NCBI GenBank assembly: GCA_910585345.1
Contig: CAJUDS010000008.1
Span: 6,016-70,015, forward strand
Direction: 5' to 3'
From: an uncultured Lachnospiraceae bacterium
Lineage (GTDB): Bacteria > Bacillota > Clostridia > Lachnospirales > Lachnospiraceae
DNA: 64,000 nucleotides
Shown here: in pieces, positions 15,532-23,747 of the stretch
Numbering within the stretch: the first letter of the stretch is position 1
Layout of the letters: each line of letters begins with the position of its first letter
The notes under the pieces: generated by a model
Database searches by the model: none
Seen by the model: the letters and a program-made list of their open reading frames with translations, nothing else
What the model was told of the DNA's origin: nothing
Position numbers and translations under genes: made by a program

Positions 15532-17007
15532 ATGAGAAAGAGCGGTATATTGATGGCGGTTTCCAGTATTCCGTCCCAATACGGGATTGGTACGTTTTCA
15601 AAAGAAGCGTATGCGTTTGTAGATTTTTTGGAAAAGGCGGGGCAGAAGCTGTGGCAGCTTCTGCCGCTTGGTCCTACCGGATACGGAGATTCGCCATACC
15701 AGTCCTTTTCCACATTTGCAGGCAATCCGTATTTCATTGACTTAGAAGCGTTGATAGAGGAAGGATATCTGACGCGGGAAGACTGTGAAGCCTGTGATTT
15801 TGGCAGCGACAGTACGAGCGTTGACTATGAGAAAATCTATCTGTCGAGATTTAGGATATTGTATCAGGCATACCAGAACAGCCATATACAGGAAAATCCG
15901 GCGTTTCTGCAGTTTCAGGAGGAAAATGCCGACTGGCTTGCCGATTATGCGCTCTATATGGCGGTAAAAAATTCTTTTGACGGAAAAAGCTGGCTGTTTT
16001 GGGATGAGAAGATCAAACAGCGTGAACCGGGTGAAATGGCCCGTTACCGGGAAACGTATGCGGATGAAATCCTGTTTTACGAGTTCCAGCAGTTTCTGTT
16101 TACAAAACAATGGCAGGCGCTGAAGGAGTATGCCAACCGCAAGGATATACGAATCGTAGGGGATATTCCGATCTATGTGGCGCTGGACAGTGCGGATACC
16201 TGGGCGAATCCGCAGCTGTTCCAGCTGGATGATACCTGTACACCGGTGGCAGTGGCAGGCTGTCCGCCGGATGCATTTTCGAGAACGGGGCAGTTATGGG
16301 GGAATCCGTTGTACCGCTGGGAGTATCACAGGCAGACCGGATACCAGTGGTGGATCCGCAGAATTGCCCACTGCTATCAACTGTATGATATCGTGCGCAT
16401 CGACCATTTCCGGGGATTTGACGAGTATTATTCAATTCCGTACGGGGATGAAACGGCGGAAAACGGACAGTGGATGCCGGGACCGGGTTACGATATTTTC
16501 AGAGCGGTCAAGGCGGAACTGGGAAAGATCAGCGTCATCGCCGAGGATCTGGGGTTTCTCACGCCGTCGGTGATCAGGCTTGTCAAAAAGACCGGATATC
16601 CGGGCATGAAGATACTGCAGTTTGCGTTTGATTCCAGGGAGGAAAGCGACTATCTGCCGCATAATTACGAGCATAACTGTGTGGTATACACAGGAACCCA
16701 TGACAATGACACAACGGCGGGGTGGTATGAAAAACTGAAACGGAAGGATAAGAGTTTTGCACGGCGTTATCTGCAGATCAGAGAGAGGAAAGAAATTCAT
16801 TGGACATTTATCCGCGCGGCGCTTTCGAGCGTGGCGGATACGGCGGTGATACCGATGCAGGACTATCTGGGACTGGGCGGAGAGGCGCGGATGAATACGC
16901 CCTCCACGCTGGGAATGAACTGGAAATGGCGGATGAATGCGGGGGACTGCACGGATGAGCTTGCGCAGCGTATTCGTACTATGGTAAAATTGTACGGTAG
17001 ACTGTAA
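15532..17007 (+). CDS. malQ: 4-alpha-glucanotransferase (amylomaltase)
   Basis: This 491-residue GH77 enzyme transfers glucan segments between maltodextrins, producing chains that glucan phosphorylase can degrade. Catalytic features are visible: the nucleophile Asp in YDIVRIDHFRGFDEYY (about residue 290), the acid/base Glu in ISVIAEDLGFLTP (about residue 340), and the transition-state Asp in YTGTHDNDTTAGW (about residue 390). N-terminal LPLGPTGYGDSPYQS is the family acceptor-site signature. It lies seven bases after the MalG-type permease gene and belongs to the same operon. Confidence 0.95.
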   Translation: MRKSGILMAVSSIPSQYGIGTFSKEAYAFVDFLEKAGQKLWQLLPLGPTGYGDSPYQSFSTFAGNPYFIDLEALIEEGYLTREDCEACDFGSDSTSVDYEKIYLSRFRILYQAYQNSHIQENPAFLQFQEENADWLADYALYMAVKNSFDGKSWLFWDEKIKQREPGEMARYRETYADEILFYEFQQFLFTKQWQALKEYANRKDIRIVGDIPIYVALDSADTWANPQLFQLDDTCTPVAVAGCPPDAFSRTGQLWGNPLYRWEYHRQTGYQWWIRRIAHCYQLYDIVRIDHFRGFDEYYSIPYGDETAENGQWMPGPGYDIFRAVKAELGKISVIAEDLGFLTPSVIRLVKKTGYPGMKILQFAFDSREESDYLPHNYEHNCVVYTGTHDNDTTAGWYEKLKRKDKSFARRYLQIRERKEIHWTFIRAALSSVADTAVIPMQDYLGLGGEARMNTPSTLGMNWKWRMNAGDCTDELAQRIRTMVKLYGRL

Positions 17008-17037
17008 GAGTAGTTGTAACAGATAAGGAGCTGTGGT

Positions 17038-18069
17038 ATGGAGGAGATTACCATCAAGGATATTGCCCGTATGTGCGGTGTCGGCGTGAGCACGGTTTCC
17101 AGGGCCATCAACAATCATCCGGACATCAGTCCAGAGACAAAAGAGATGATTTTGTCGGTGATTAAAGAAAACAGCTATATTCCCAATAACAGCGCCAGAA
17201 ATCTGAAACGCACTGATGCGAAGAGCATCGCTGTTCTTGTAAAGGGTATGACCAATCCGTTTTTCAGCGCTATGATTAAGGTGATGGAAGCGGAGATCAA
17301 GAAAAAACATTATTCTCTTGTGCTGCACCGTGTAGAGATGAACGAGGACGAGGTGGATGTTGCGCTGGAACTGATCAAGGAAAAGCGGCTGCGGGGCATT
17401 ATTTTTCTGGGCGGATATTTTTCCCATTCAGAAGAAAAGCTGAAGATGCTCCATGTTCCCTTTATTCTCAGCACGGTAGGCTGTCCGCCTGGGAATATGA
17501 GCAGAGAGCTTTATTCTTCCGTTTCCGTTGATGATGCAAAGGAAAGCGGCCGTATTGTGCAATATCTGATCGATCAGGGACACAGGGATATCGCCATCCT
17601 GGCGGCGGAGACAGAGGATGCCAGTATCGGCCGGCTGCGCCTGGAAGGATATATGCAGACGCTGGAGAAGAACGGGATTCCATTGCGGGATGAACTGATT
17701 TGCAGTATGAATCCGGATATTGAGTTTTATTCGCTGGAAAACGGGTATGAAGTGACAAAGGATTTGCTGCGCAGAGGTGTGAGGTGCAGCGCTATTTTTG
17801 CTATTTCAGATCTCCTTGCCATAGGGGCGTGCCGGGCTATCCTGGAGAGCGGGAAACGCATTCCGCAGGATTATGCGGTGGCAGGCTTTGACGGCATTGA
17901 GATGGGAAGATATTATACCCCGTCGGTCACAACAGTGCGGCAGCCTGTTGAAAAACTGGCGGAAGGCACGGTGAGTCTGTTGTTCGAGATTATTAACGGA
18001 GGCACGGCCCATCAGCATCTTGTCTATGAGAGCGAATTTCTGGAAAGGGAATCGACAAAGGCCAGATAG
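17038..18069 (+). CDS. LacI-family transcriptional regulator 2 (maltodextrin operon)
   Basis: A 343-residue regulator: the helix-turn-helix ITIKDIARMCGVGVSTVSRAINNH at residues 4-27, hinge around YIPNNSARNLKR, then a sugar-binding effector domain with NPFFSAMIKVMEAE, the YRRGHRDIA-type QGHRDIAILA, and AVAGFDGIEMGRYYTPSVTTVRQP. AAGGAG precedes the ATG. It is 30 bp after malQ and probably co-transcribed, so the operon encodes its own regulator. It differs from regulator 1 upstream of glgP, so two related regulators may share or split the regulon. Confidence 0.88.
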   Translation: MEEITIKDIARMCGVGVSTVSRAINNHPDISPETKEMILSVIKENSYIPNNSARNLKRTDAKSIAVLVKGMTNPFFSAMIKVMEAEIKKKHYSLVLHRVEMNEDEVDVALELIKEKRLRGIIFLGGYFSHSEEKLKMLHVPFILSTVGCPPGNMSRELYSSVSVDDAKESGRIVQYLIDQGHRDIAILAAETEDASIGRLRLEGYMQTLEKNGIPLRDELICSMNPDIEFYSLENGYEVTKDLLRRGVRCSAIFAISDLLAIGACRAILESGKRIPQDYAVAGFDGIEMGRYYTPSVTTVRQPVEKLAEGTVSLLFEIINGGTAHQHLVYESEFLERESTKAR

Positions 18070-18077
18070 ATCATGTG

Positions 18078-18115
18078 AAAAACGGTATATCCAGTAAAAC
18101 GGATATGCCGTTTTT
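18078..18115 (+). terminator. Terminator of the maltodextrin operon
   Basis: AAAACGGTATATCC pairs with GGATATGCCGTTTT around AGTAAAAC and ends in TTTTT, nine bases after the regulator stop codon. Confidence 0.9.
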
Positions 18116-18146
18116 GGAGTAATCTACAAAAGAAAGGGATGGGGAA

Positions 18147-19004
18147 ATGAAACCGGGGAAACTGCATCATATGCTGCAGAAGGCCCACGAAGAGCTGCGC
18201 AGGAAACCGGTGGTATCGGCGGTGTACCTGCTTCTGCGTGTTGTGGTGATTGTGATTATGGTGGCACAGTTTTTTAATAAAAATTTTGAAAATGTATTTT
18301 TGTGTCTGCTGACACTGGTCTTATTTCTACTGCCCACAGTTTTTGAACGGCAGTTAAAAATAGACTTTCCGGATACATTGGAAATTATTATTATGCTGTT
18401 TATTTTTGCCGCAGAGATATTGGGGGAAATACAATCCTATTATACGCTTTTTCCGTATTGGGATACAATGCTGCATACGCTGAATGGTTTTTTGTGCGCG
18501 GCCATCGGTTTCTGCCTGGTAGATATGTTCAACAGAAACGAACGGTTTTCCCTGTCGTTATCTCCGGTTTTTATGGCGATCGTGGCGTTTTGTTTCTCTA
18601 TGACGATCGGTGTTTTATGGGAATTTTTTGAGTGTGGAATGGATCAGTTCTTTCTGATGGATATGCAGAAAGACATGGTAGTACACAGGATATCGTCGGT
18701 GATGCTTGATCCGCAGGGAAGGAACAGAACGGTGGTATTGAAAAATATCACGGATGTAGTGGTGATTGCGGACGGCCAAGAAATCCCGCTGGGATTAGGC
18801 GGCTATCTGGATGTGGGTATTCTGGATACGATGAAGGATCTGTTTGTAAATTTTATCGGCGCCGTTGTATTTTCGGTGATTGGTTTTTTCTATGTGAAAA
18901 ACCGGGGCAGGGGCCGTTTTGCCCGCAGGTTCATTCCCCAGGTATTGTCGGACCGTACAGTTTCCAGAAACGGTAAGAAAAGAAAGGGAAGGGAAGAACC
19001 GTAA
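18147..19004 (+). CDS. Integral membrane protein, possibly DUF2238/YjdF-like
   Basis: I do not recognise a firm function. The 285-residue protein has five to six hydrophobic helices (about 25-45, 50-65, 75-95, 105-125, 138-160 and 240-262), with a soluble loop at about 165-235 and a basic C-terminal tail. Motifs WDTMLHTLNGF and GVLWEFFECGMDQ, each with charged residues inside the membrane region, resemble those of DUF2238/YjdF proteins. GGGATGGGGAA is a weak binding site. It is convergent with the CYTH gene, separated by 15 bp with no terminator visible between them. Confidence 0.55.
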   Translation: MKPGKLHHMLQKAHEELRRKPVVSAVYLLLRVVVIVIMVAQFFNKNFENVFLCLLTLVLFLLPTVFERQLKIDFPDTLEIIIMLFIFAAEILGEIQSYYTLFPYWDTMLHTLNGFLCAAIGFCLVDMFNRNERFSLSLSPVFMAIVAFCFSMTIGVLWEFFECGMDQFFLMDMQKDMVVHRISSVMLDPQGRNRTVVLKNITDVVVIADGQEIPLGLGGYLDVGILDTMKDLFVNFIGAVVFSVIGFFYVKNRGRGRFARRFIPQVLSDRTVSRNGKKRKGREEP

Positions 19005-19019
19005 CGGGGCAAATGTCTG

Positions 19020-19469
19020 TCAGTCAAAAGATTTCCGGGACAGATTAGAGTTATGGTATTCTTTCTGATAGGTAACATCTTCCAGAAACCAGGCCGGGGG
19101 CACAAAGCCTGCGGCGGCTTCTTTTGTGTCGAATTCCACTTCTGCAATGATCAGGGGGGCAAAGGGCGGGGCAAAGATATCGAGTTCGATCGTATGGCTT
19201 CCGAAAGGAATCAGATAGCGCTTTTTTGAGATAACATTGCCATCGCATTTAGAAAGCAGATGGCGGTAGCTTGCCTTATCCAGGGGCAGATTGTATTCTT
19301 CTCTGGCCAGCATGCCCTCTCCTTTATAAGTCATGTAGTAGGCGTCATCTTCTCTGCGGATGCGTACGACAGGCATGATGTTTAAATAGGCCTGTTCCAG
19401 ATGTTTGGCCGGATATTGTTCCAGATGTTCGGGAAGATGTCTGACTGTAAATTTGCGTTCAATTTCCAT
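19020..19469 (-). CDS. CYTH domain protein (inorganic triphosphatase-like)
   Basis: This 149-residue protein starts at the ATG at 19469, where it begins with the family signature MEIERKF (ExExK), whose acidic and Lys residues bind metal and triphosphate. An upstream in-frame ATG at 19556 would add 29 residues before the signature and is rejected. VVRIRREDDAYYMTYKGEG and a run of paired charged strands (EYNLPL, KKRYLIP, IELDIF, IAEVEF) fit the eight-stranded tunnel fold. CYTH proteins hydrolyse tripolyphosphate or organic triphosphates; the substrate here is unknown. It has its own binding site (AAAGGA). Confidence 0.88.
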   Translation of the reverse strand: MEIERKFTVRHLPEHLEQYPAKHLEQAYLNIMPVVRIRREDDAYYMTYKGEGMLAREEYNLPLDKASYRHLLSKCDGNVISKKRYLIPFGSHTIELDIFAPPFAPLIIAEVEFDTKEAAAGFVPPAWFLEDVTYQKEYHNSNLSRKSFD

Positions 19470-19580
19470 AAGAGGTCCTTTCTGCAGACAGTGGGGCATA
19501 CAGACCAGTTCGCCTGGCCTGTACAGACAATTGATCTTATGGAAGGATTTTACCACAGGCGGAAGGACGGCGCAAGAGCG

Positions 19581-19850
19581 GCGCGGAAATCAATTTTCCG
19601 CTCACTGGCACATATAGATTTATGAGCGTTCCATTGTGAAGGATAGTAGAAGCTCTTAGTGTTCTGTCCTCTGCCAGCAGTTCCCGGACAGGGAGGTCCG
19701 GGAAAGGCCGCCCGCGCCCGGATGGCGCGTGAAGGCCGCCTGCGTTAAAAATTCCGCTGCATTTTCAGGACACTTAGAGATTCTTATATCCGTAACCTGG
19801 AACACGAATCAATCTATTTGTGCCGAAAAACGAAAAATTGATTTCCGTGG
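19581..19850. mobile_element. 270-bp fold-back (MITE-like) element, copy 1, reverse orientation
   Basis: Terminal inverted repeats of roughly 90 bp: the left end starts GCGCGGAAATCAATTTTCCG and the right end finishes AAAATTGATTTCCGTGG. The inner parts, AGAAGCTCTTAGTGTTCTG and AGGACACTTAGAGATTCTT, also pair. The core has the hairpin CCCGGAC...GTCCGGG (19683-19702). It is the reverse complement of the 56.7-kb copy and exactly the same length. No flanking duplication is evident here (AAGAGCG versus GAAATCG). It carries no gene, so any movement would need a transposase in trans. Confidence 0.8.
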
Positions 19851-19856
19851 GAAATC

Positions 19857-19928
19857 GCAGGAAGGAAGATTCTGCGGACATTTGCAACTGTTTTTCCCGT
19901 GCTGCCGTCCGGTATAAATTTCTGCTCT
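19857..19928. repeat. Dispersed repeat shared with 33168-33237
   Basis: About 72 bp aligns with 33168-33237 at an estimated three quarters identity. Blocks such as CGCAGGA.GGAA, ACATTT, AA.TGTTTTT and ATAAATTTCTG.TC are in the same order. Both copies lie 90-110 bp upstream of a start codon (DJ-1-like gene here, smsC there). Confidence 0.5.
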
Positions 19929-20018
19929 TTTCTAGTTGTCTTGGTCGAACTGGATATGGTAATATGTTGGAAGGCAAAAGGATAATAGGAAAAATAGAGA
20001 AAGGTGGTTTCTAGTAAA

Positions 20019-20570
20019 ATGAGCAGGGTATGTATCTTTTTTGCGGAAGGATATGAAGAAATCGAGGCATTGACAGTAGTGGATCTGCTGCGCCGTGCAG
20101 GCATTGAGGCGGAGACCGTGTCCGTGACGGGAGAGAAAACGGTGACAGGGTCCCACAGGATTCCGGTCATTATGGACAAACTGTTTGATGAGGTGGATTT
20201 TACAAAGGTAGATATGATTGTACTGCCTGGCGGCATGCCCGGAACAAAAAATCTGGAGGCGTTTACACCGCTGATGGAGCAGGTCGACGCATTTTATGAA
20301 AAAGGAAAATATGTGGCCGCAATTTGCGCTGCACCGAGTATTCTGGGCCACAGGGGGATTTTGCAGGGCAAACGCGCCTGCTCTTTTCCGGAGTTTGAAA
20401 GTCATCTGGAAGGTGCGGAAATCACCCGTAACAGTGTGGAAATCGCGGGGAATGTCATTACATCCAGAGGCATGGGCTGCGCGATTGACTTTGGCCTGAT
20501 GATTATTGCCGCTTTTATGGGGCGCGAGGCGTCGGAGGCGTTAAGCAGGAAAATTGTATATACAAGATAA
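20019..20570 (+). CDS. DJ-1/PfpI family protein
   Basis: This 183-residue protein of the class I glutamine amidotransferase-like fold has its nucleophile elbow AAICAAPSILG, with Cys103 as reactive cysteine, and the conserved Glu16 in GYEEIEA that tunes its pKa. LPGGMPGTKNL is the conserved oxyanion-side loop. Members include YajL/ThiJ chaperone- or deglycase-like proteins; the exact activity cannot be stated. The ATG at 20019 gives the standard N-terminus MSRVCIFFAEG. The GTG at 20004 would sit too close to the binding site. The next gene starts 17 bp downstream. Confidence 0.88.
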   Translation: MSRVCIFFAEGYEEIEALTVVDLLRRAGIEAETVSVTGEKTVTGSHRIPVIMDKLFDEVDFTKVDMIVLPGGMPGTKNLEAFTPLMEQVDAFYEKGKYVAAICAAPSILGHRGILQGKRACSFPEFESHLEGAEITRNSVEIAGNVITSRGMGCAIDFGLMIIAAFMGREASEALSRKIVYTR

Positions 20571-20586
20571 ATTAAGGAAACGAAAG

Positions 20587-21585
20587 ATGAATAAAAGATT
20601 TGCATTGTTTACTGCCGTCGTAGTCTGTATCACGGGACTGTGCGGTTGCGGCAACCGGCAGCCGGGCGGCGGAGCGGATGTTTTTGTGATGACGAATCCG
20701 GCTGCAGCGGAGAGCGCCGTACCGGAGACGGAGGTTTCACAGACCGGGAATGCAGTATTGCCGCAGGAGCAGGATACGGCGCTGCCGTATCCGGATGCAA
20801 AGGCTTCCCAGAAGACACAGGATCAGGGGCAGGAGGAAACAGAAACTGCCGGGGAGCAGTGCGCGACACCGCTGCGGGTGGAAAATCCCGGCGGGGAATA
20901 TTATTTTGCAGGCGGGGAAGCGGCTTCGAATGCGCAGACAGTTACATTGGAAAAAGTGTCAGAAAAGAAAAACGAGATTACGGATGTGGATGCATGGCTG
21001 GCAGAAAACGGTCTGGTGAAACCGGGATTTCCGTATGAGGATGAGAAATACCGGTATGAGGTATCAGGCGACGACGGCTATGCCGTTTATCAACTGCGGT
21101 TATATGACAAAGAGACGGGGGAACTGACGGCAAATCTTGACTTTACGGATTATCGGTATGCGAATGATTTCGCACTGCAGGACAGCAGCTTTGTAGAGCA
21201 GCGGATCTGCTACGCCAGGGCACAGGACGGTGTGTTATATGTGGCAACGGCGCATAATACGTATTCGGAGTCGTCGCCGCACACGGCATATGTGACAGCG
21301 TTAGATCTGTCAGATTTCCATGTGATCTGGAAGACGGCTCCATTGATGTGCAATTCGTATTCTTTTGCACTGGTAGGGGACGCTCTTGTCTGCGGGTATG
21401 GGTTTACGGCGGAGGATGATTTTCTCAATATTATCGACCGTGAGACGGGAAAGCTGTGGGAGCAGGTACGGATTAATTCTATGGCTGAATATATCATATG
21501 GCAGGATGAAACGTTGTATGTCCGCACGTATGATACAGATTATATGTTTTTGACTGCAGGCAGGGATGGCGGCGGTAAGCAATAG
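20587..21585 (+). CDS. Putative lipoprotein, unknown function
   Basis: A 332-residue exported protein with signal MNKRFALFTAVVVCITGLCGC, in which the lipobox LCGC predicts a lipidated Cys at about 21. Residues 25-110 are low-complexity, rich in Glu, Ala, Gln and Pro, as in a cell-wall-spanning linker. The C-terminal half has spaced beta-strand segments such as AYVTALDLSDFHVIWKTA and NIIDRETGKLWEQV, which resemble blades of a PQQ-type beta-propeller, although only a few repeats are seen. It lies in a run with a DUF1287 protein (33 bp gap) and a transporter. Confidence 0.6.
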   Translation: MNKRFALFTAVVVCITGLCGCGNRQPGGGADVFVMTNPAAAESAVPETEVSQTGNAVLPQEQDTALPYPDAKASQKTQDQGQEETETAGEQCATPLRVENPGGEYYFAGGEAASNAQTVTLEKVSEKKNEITDVDAWLAENGLVKPGFPYEDEKYRYEVSGDDGYAVYQLRLYDKETGELTANLDFTDYRYANDFALQDSSFVEQRICYARAQDGVLYVATAHNTYSESSPHTAYVTALDLSDFHVIWKTAPLMCNSYSFALVGDALVCGYGFTAEDDFLNIIDRETGKLWEQVRINSMAEYIIWQDETLYVRTYDTDYMFLTAGRDGGGKQ

Positions 21586-21618
21586 ACAAAGCCAGGATTC
21601 CAAATTGAGGGCGGAAAC

Positions 21619-22278
21619 ATGAAGAAGAGAAAAAAGCGGGTCTGCATCTGTATCTGTATGGCAGCCGTATTGGCGGCAGGCGTTTATTTTTTATATCGTT
21701 ATAATGTTATTCCGCATCAAGCGTATCAAAGTGCGTATTTTGGCATAGAGAATTTTCAGAGCAGTTGTGATATGGATGGGGACGGCATTGACGATCAGAC
21801 CGATATATTAGAGGGCGCCAGGGCCTACGTTTCGACGGAGCCAAAATACAGGAGCCGGTATTACGAGACAGGATATCCGGATGACGGATACGGCGTATGC
21901 ACGGATGTGGTAGCTTTTGCGCTGCTTTATGCAGGCTATGATCTGATGGAGCTGGTAGAGGAAGATATTGCGGCCCATCCGGAGTCTTATGACGTTGAAG
22001 AGGCGGACCGGAATATTGATTTCCGCCGTGTGAAAAATCTCAGCGTCTATCTGGAAAACAATGCGATTTCGCTGACAACGGAGCCGTCGGATATCGCGCA
22101 GTGGCAGGGCGGCGATATTGTAGTGTTCCGCAGACATATCGGGATTGTTTCTGATGTGAGAAATAAAAAGGGGATTCCCTTTGTGATCCATAATGCAAAC
22201 CCTGTGCAGGTGCGTTATGAAGAAGATATATTGGAAATCTGGGGTGAGATCACAGGGCATTACCGGATCAGCGAGTAA
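21619..22278 (+). CDS. DUF1287 (NlpC/P60-related) membrane-anchored protein
   Basis: This 219-residue protein has a basic N-terminus and one hydrophobic segment at about 8-26, followed by an extracellular domain. The domain shows the DUF1287 pattern: YGVCTDVVAFALLYAGYDL (Cys at about 95, placed like the nucleophile of NlpC/P60 peptidases), NIDFRRVKNLSVYL, WQGGDIVVFRRHIGIVSD (the candidate His) and FVIHNA. A role in cell-wall peptide cleavage is therefore plausible but unproven for this family. DGDGIDD near residue 52 looks like a short calcium-binding loop. It is co-oriented with the lipoprotein upstream. Confidence 0.75.
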   Translation: MKKRKKRVCICICMAAVLAAGVYFLYRYNVIPHQAYQSAYFGIENFQSSCDMDGDGIDDQTDILEGARAYVSTEPKYRSRYYETGYPDDGYGVCTDVVAFALLYAGYDLMELVEEDIAAHPESYDVEEADRNIDFRRVKNLSVYLENNAISLTTEPSDIAQWQGGDIVVFRRHIGIVSDVRNKKGIPFVIHNANPVQVRYEEDILEIWGEITGHYRISE

Positions 22279-22291
22279 GGAGAAAGGAACG

Positions 22292-23647
22292 ATGGAAAGA
22301 GAGAACTTTGGATCCCGTCTGGGATTCATCCTGGTAAGCGCAGGATGTGCGATCGGTATTGGAAATGTATGGCGCTTTCCCTATGTAGCGGGGCAGAATG
22401 GCGGTGCGGTATTTGTGCTGTTCTACCTGATTTTTTTGTTGTGTATGGGGGTGCCCGTGCTGACGATGGAGCTGGCGGTAGGGCGTGCAAGCGGAAAAAG
22501 TGCGGTACAGGGATACCGGATGCTGGAGAAAAACGGACACCGGTGGCATATCCACGGATGGTTTTGCGTAGCAGGCTGTTATCTGCTGATGATGTATTAC
22601 ACAACCGTTTCAGGCTGGATGGTCAGTTACTTTTTTAAATTTCTGACAGGGACTTTTACTGCCGGTATGGATACGGAGACCGTAGGGAATGTTTTTGGCG
22701 GGCTGCTTGCCAGTCCTGCGGAAATGGGCGTTTGGATGCTGTTAACTGTCGTTGCCGGATTTATGATCTGCAGTTTCGGGCTGCGGAAAGGGCTGGAGCG
22801 TATTACAAAAGTTATGATGGCGGCGCTTTTGGCGCTGATTGTCGTATTGGCGGTACATAGTTTTATATTGCCCGGCGCAGCCGAGGGGGTTGCATTTTAT
22901 CTGATGCCGGATCTGCAGAGGGCAAAGGAAGCGGGCATCGGGAATGTGATAACGGCGGCCATGAACCAGTCCTTTTTTACGCTTAGCCTGGGTATCGGCG
23001 CGATGGAAATATTTGGGAGCTATATGTCGAAGGACCATACATTGGCGGGCGAGGCAGTCCGTATCTGCGTGCTGGACACTTTTGTTGCGTTGATGGCCGG
23101 CCTGATTATTTTTCCGGCCTGCTTTTCCTTTGGGGTACAGCCGGACGCAGGGCCTTCCCTGATTTTTGTGACGCTGCCCAATGTATTTGTGAATATGGCA
23201 GGGGGAAGGATCTGGGGGGCGTTGTTCTTTTTATTTATGACATTCGCCAGCTTTTCCACGGTAATAGCTGTTTTTGAAAACCTGCTGGCCAGTTGTATTG
23301 ATAATTTTGGCTGGAACCGGAAAAAGGCGGCGGTTATCAACTGTATATTTGTACTGCTTGCCAGCCTGCCGTGCGTGCTTGGATATAATGTATGGAGCAG
23401 CCTGCATATTATCGGGGCCCGGGATGTGCTGGACAGTGAGGATTTTCTTGTGAGCAATCTGCTGCTGCCTGCGGGTTCTCTTGTCTATCTGTTGTTTTGT
23501 GTGACAAAGTGGGGCTGGGGTTTTGACAGATATATGGAGGAAGCCAACACAGGCATGGGTCTGCGGCTGTCAAAACAGCTGAAAAATTATTTCCGTTTTG
23601 TCCTGCCAGTGCTGATTCTTGTCATTTTAATACAGGGCCTTCTTTGA
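22292..23647 (+). CDS. Sodium-dependent transporter, NSS/SNF family
   Basis: This 451-residue secondary transporter has 11-12 membrane segments and the LeuT fold. The first helix carries the signature SRLGFILVSAGCAIGIGNVWRFPYVAGQNGG, whose unwound Gly-rich stretch binds Na+ and substrate. NQSFFTLSLGIGAMEIFGSY corresponds to helix 6. Substrates of the family are amino acids or related amines; specificity is not readable. The ATG at 22292 follows AAGGAGAAAGG. A longer in-frame start at 22193 would overlap the previous gene and is rejected. It is 13 bp after the DUF1287 gene, so probably the same transcript. Confidence 0.93.
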   Translation: MERENFGSRLGFILVSAGCAIGIGNVWRFPYVAGQNGGAVFVLFYLIFLLCMGVPVLTMELAVGRASGKSAVQGYRMLEKNGHRWHIHGWFCVAGCYLLMMYYTTVSGWMVSYFFKFLTGTFTAGMDTETVGNVFGGLLASPAEMGVWMLLTVVAGFMICSFGLRKGLERITKVMMAALLALIVVLAVHSFILPGAAEGVAFYLMPDLQRAKEAGIGNVITAAMNQSFFTLSLGIGAMEIFGSYMSKDHTLAGEAVRICVLDTFVALMAGLIIFPACFSFGVQPDAGPSLIFVTLPNVFVNMAGGRIWGALFFLFMTFASFSTVIAVFENLLASCIDNFGWNRKKAAVINCIFVLLASLPCVLGYNVWSSLHIIGARDVLDSEDFLVSNLLLPAGSLVYLLFCVTKWGWGFDRYMEEANTGMGLRLSKQLKNYFRFVLPVLILVILIQGLL

Positions 23648-23677
23648 GTCCCTGTTTGTGTGAACGCAGGGAGAAGG

Positions 23678-23707
23678 TTGCCTGGTCATGCGGGAGTATG
23701 CTATAAT
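23678..23707 (+). promoter_or_regulatory. Promoter of the FIST-chemoreceptor gene pair
   Basis: TTGCCT (23678-23683), an 18-bp spacer and TATAAT (23702-23707), with TGC directly upstream of the -10 (extended -10). It sits 40 bp before the FIST start codon. Confidence 0.7.
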
Positions 23708-23747
23708 AAGAAAAAAGTCCTATAGAAATTAATACAGGAGAGTACAT

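Noticed and set aside
16432..17427. 331-codon open frame on the - strand
   Set aside because: It is antisense across malQ and the second LacI gene, both clearly real. Composition (many His, Arg, Pro) is typical of a shadow frame.
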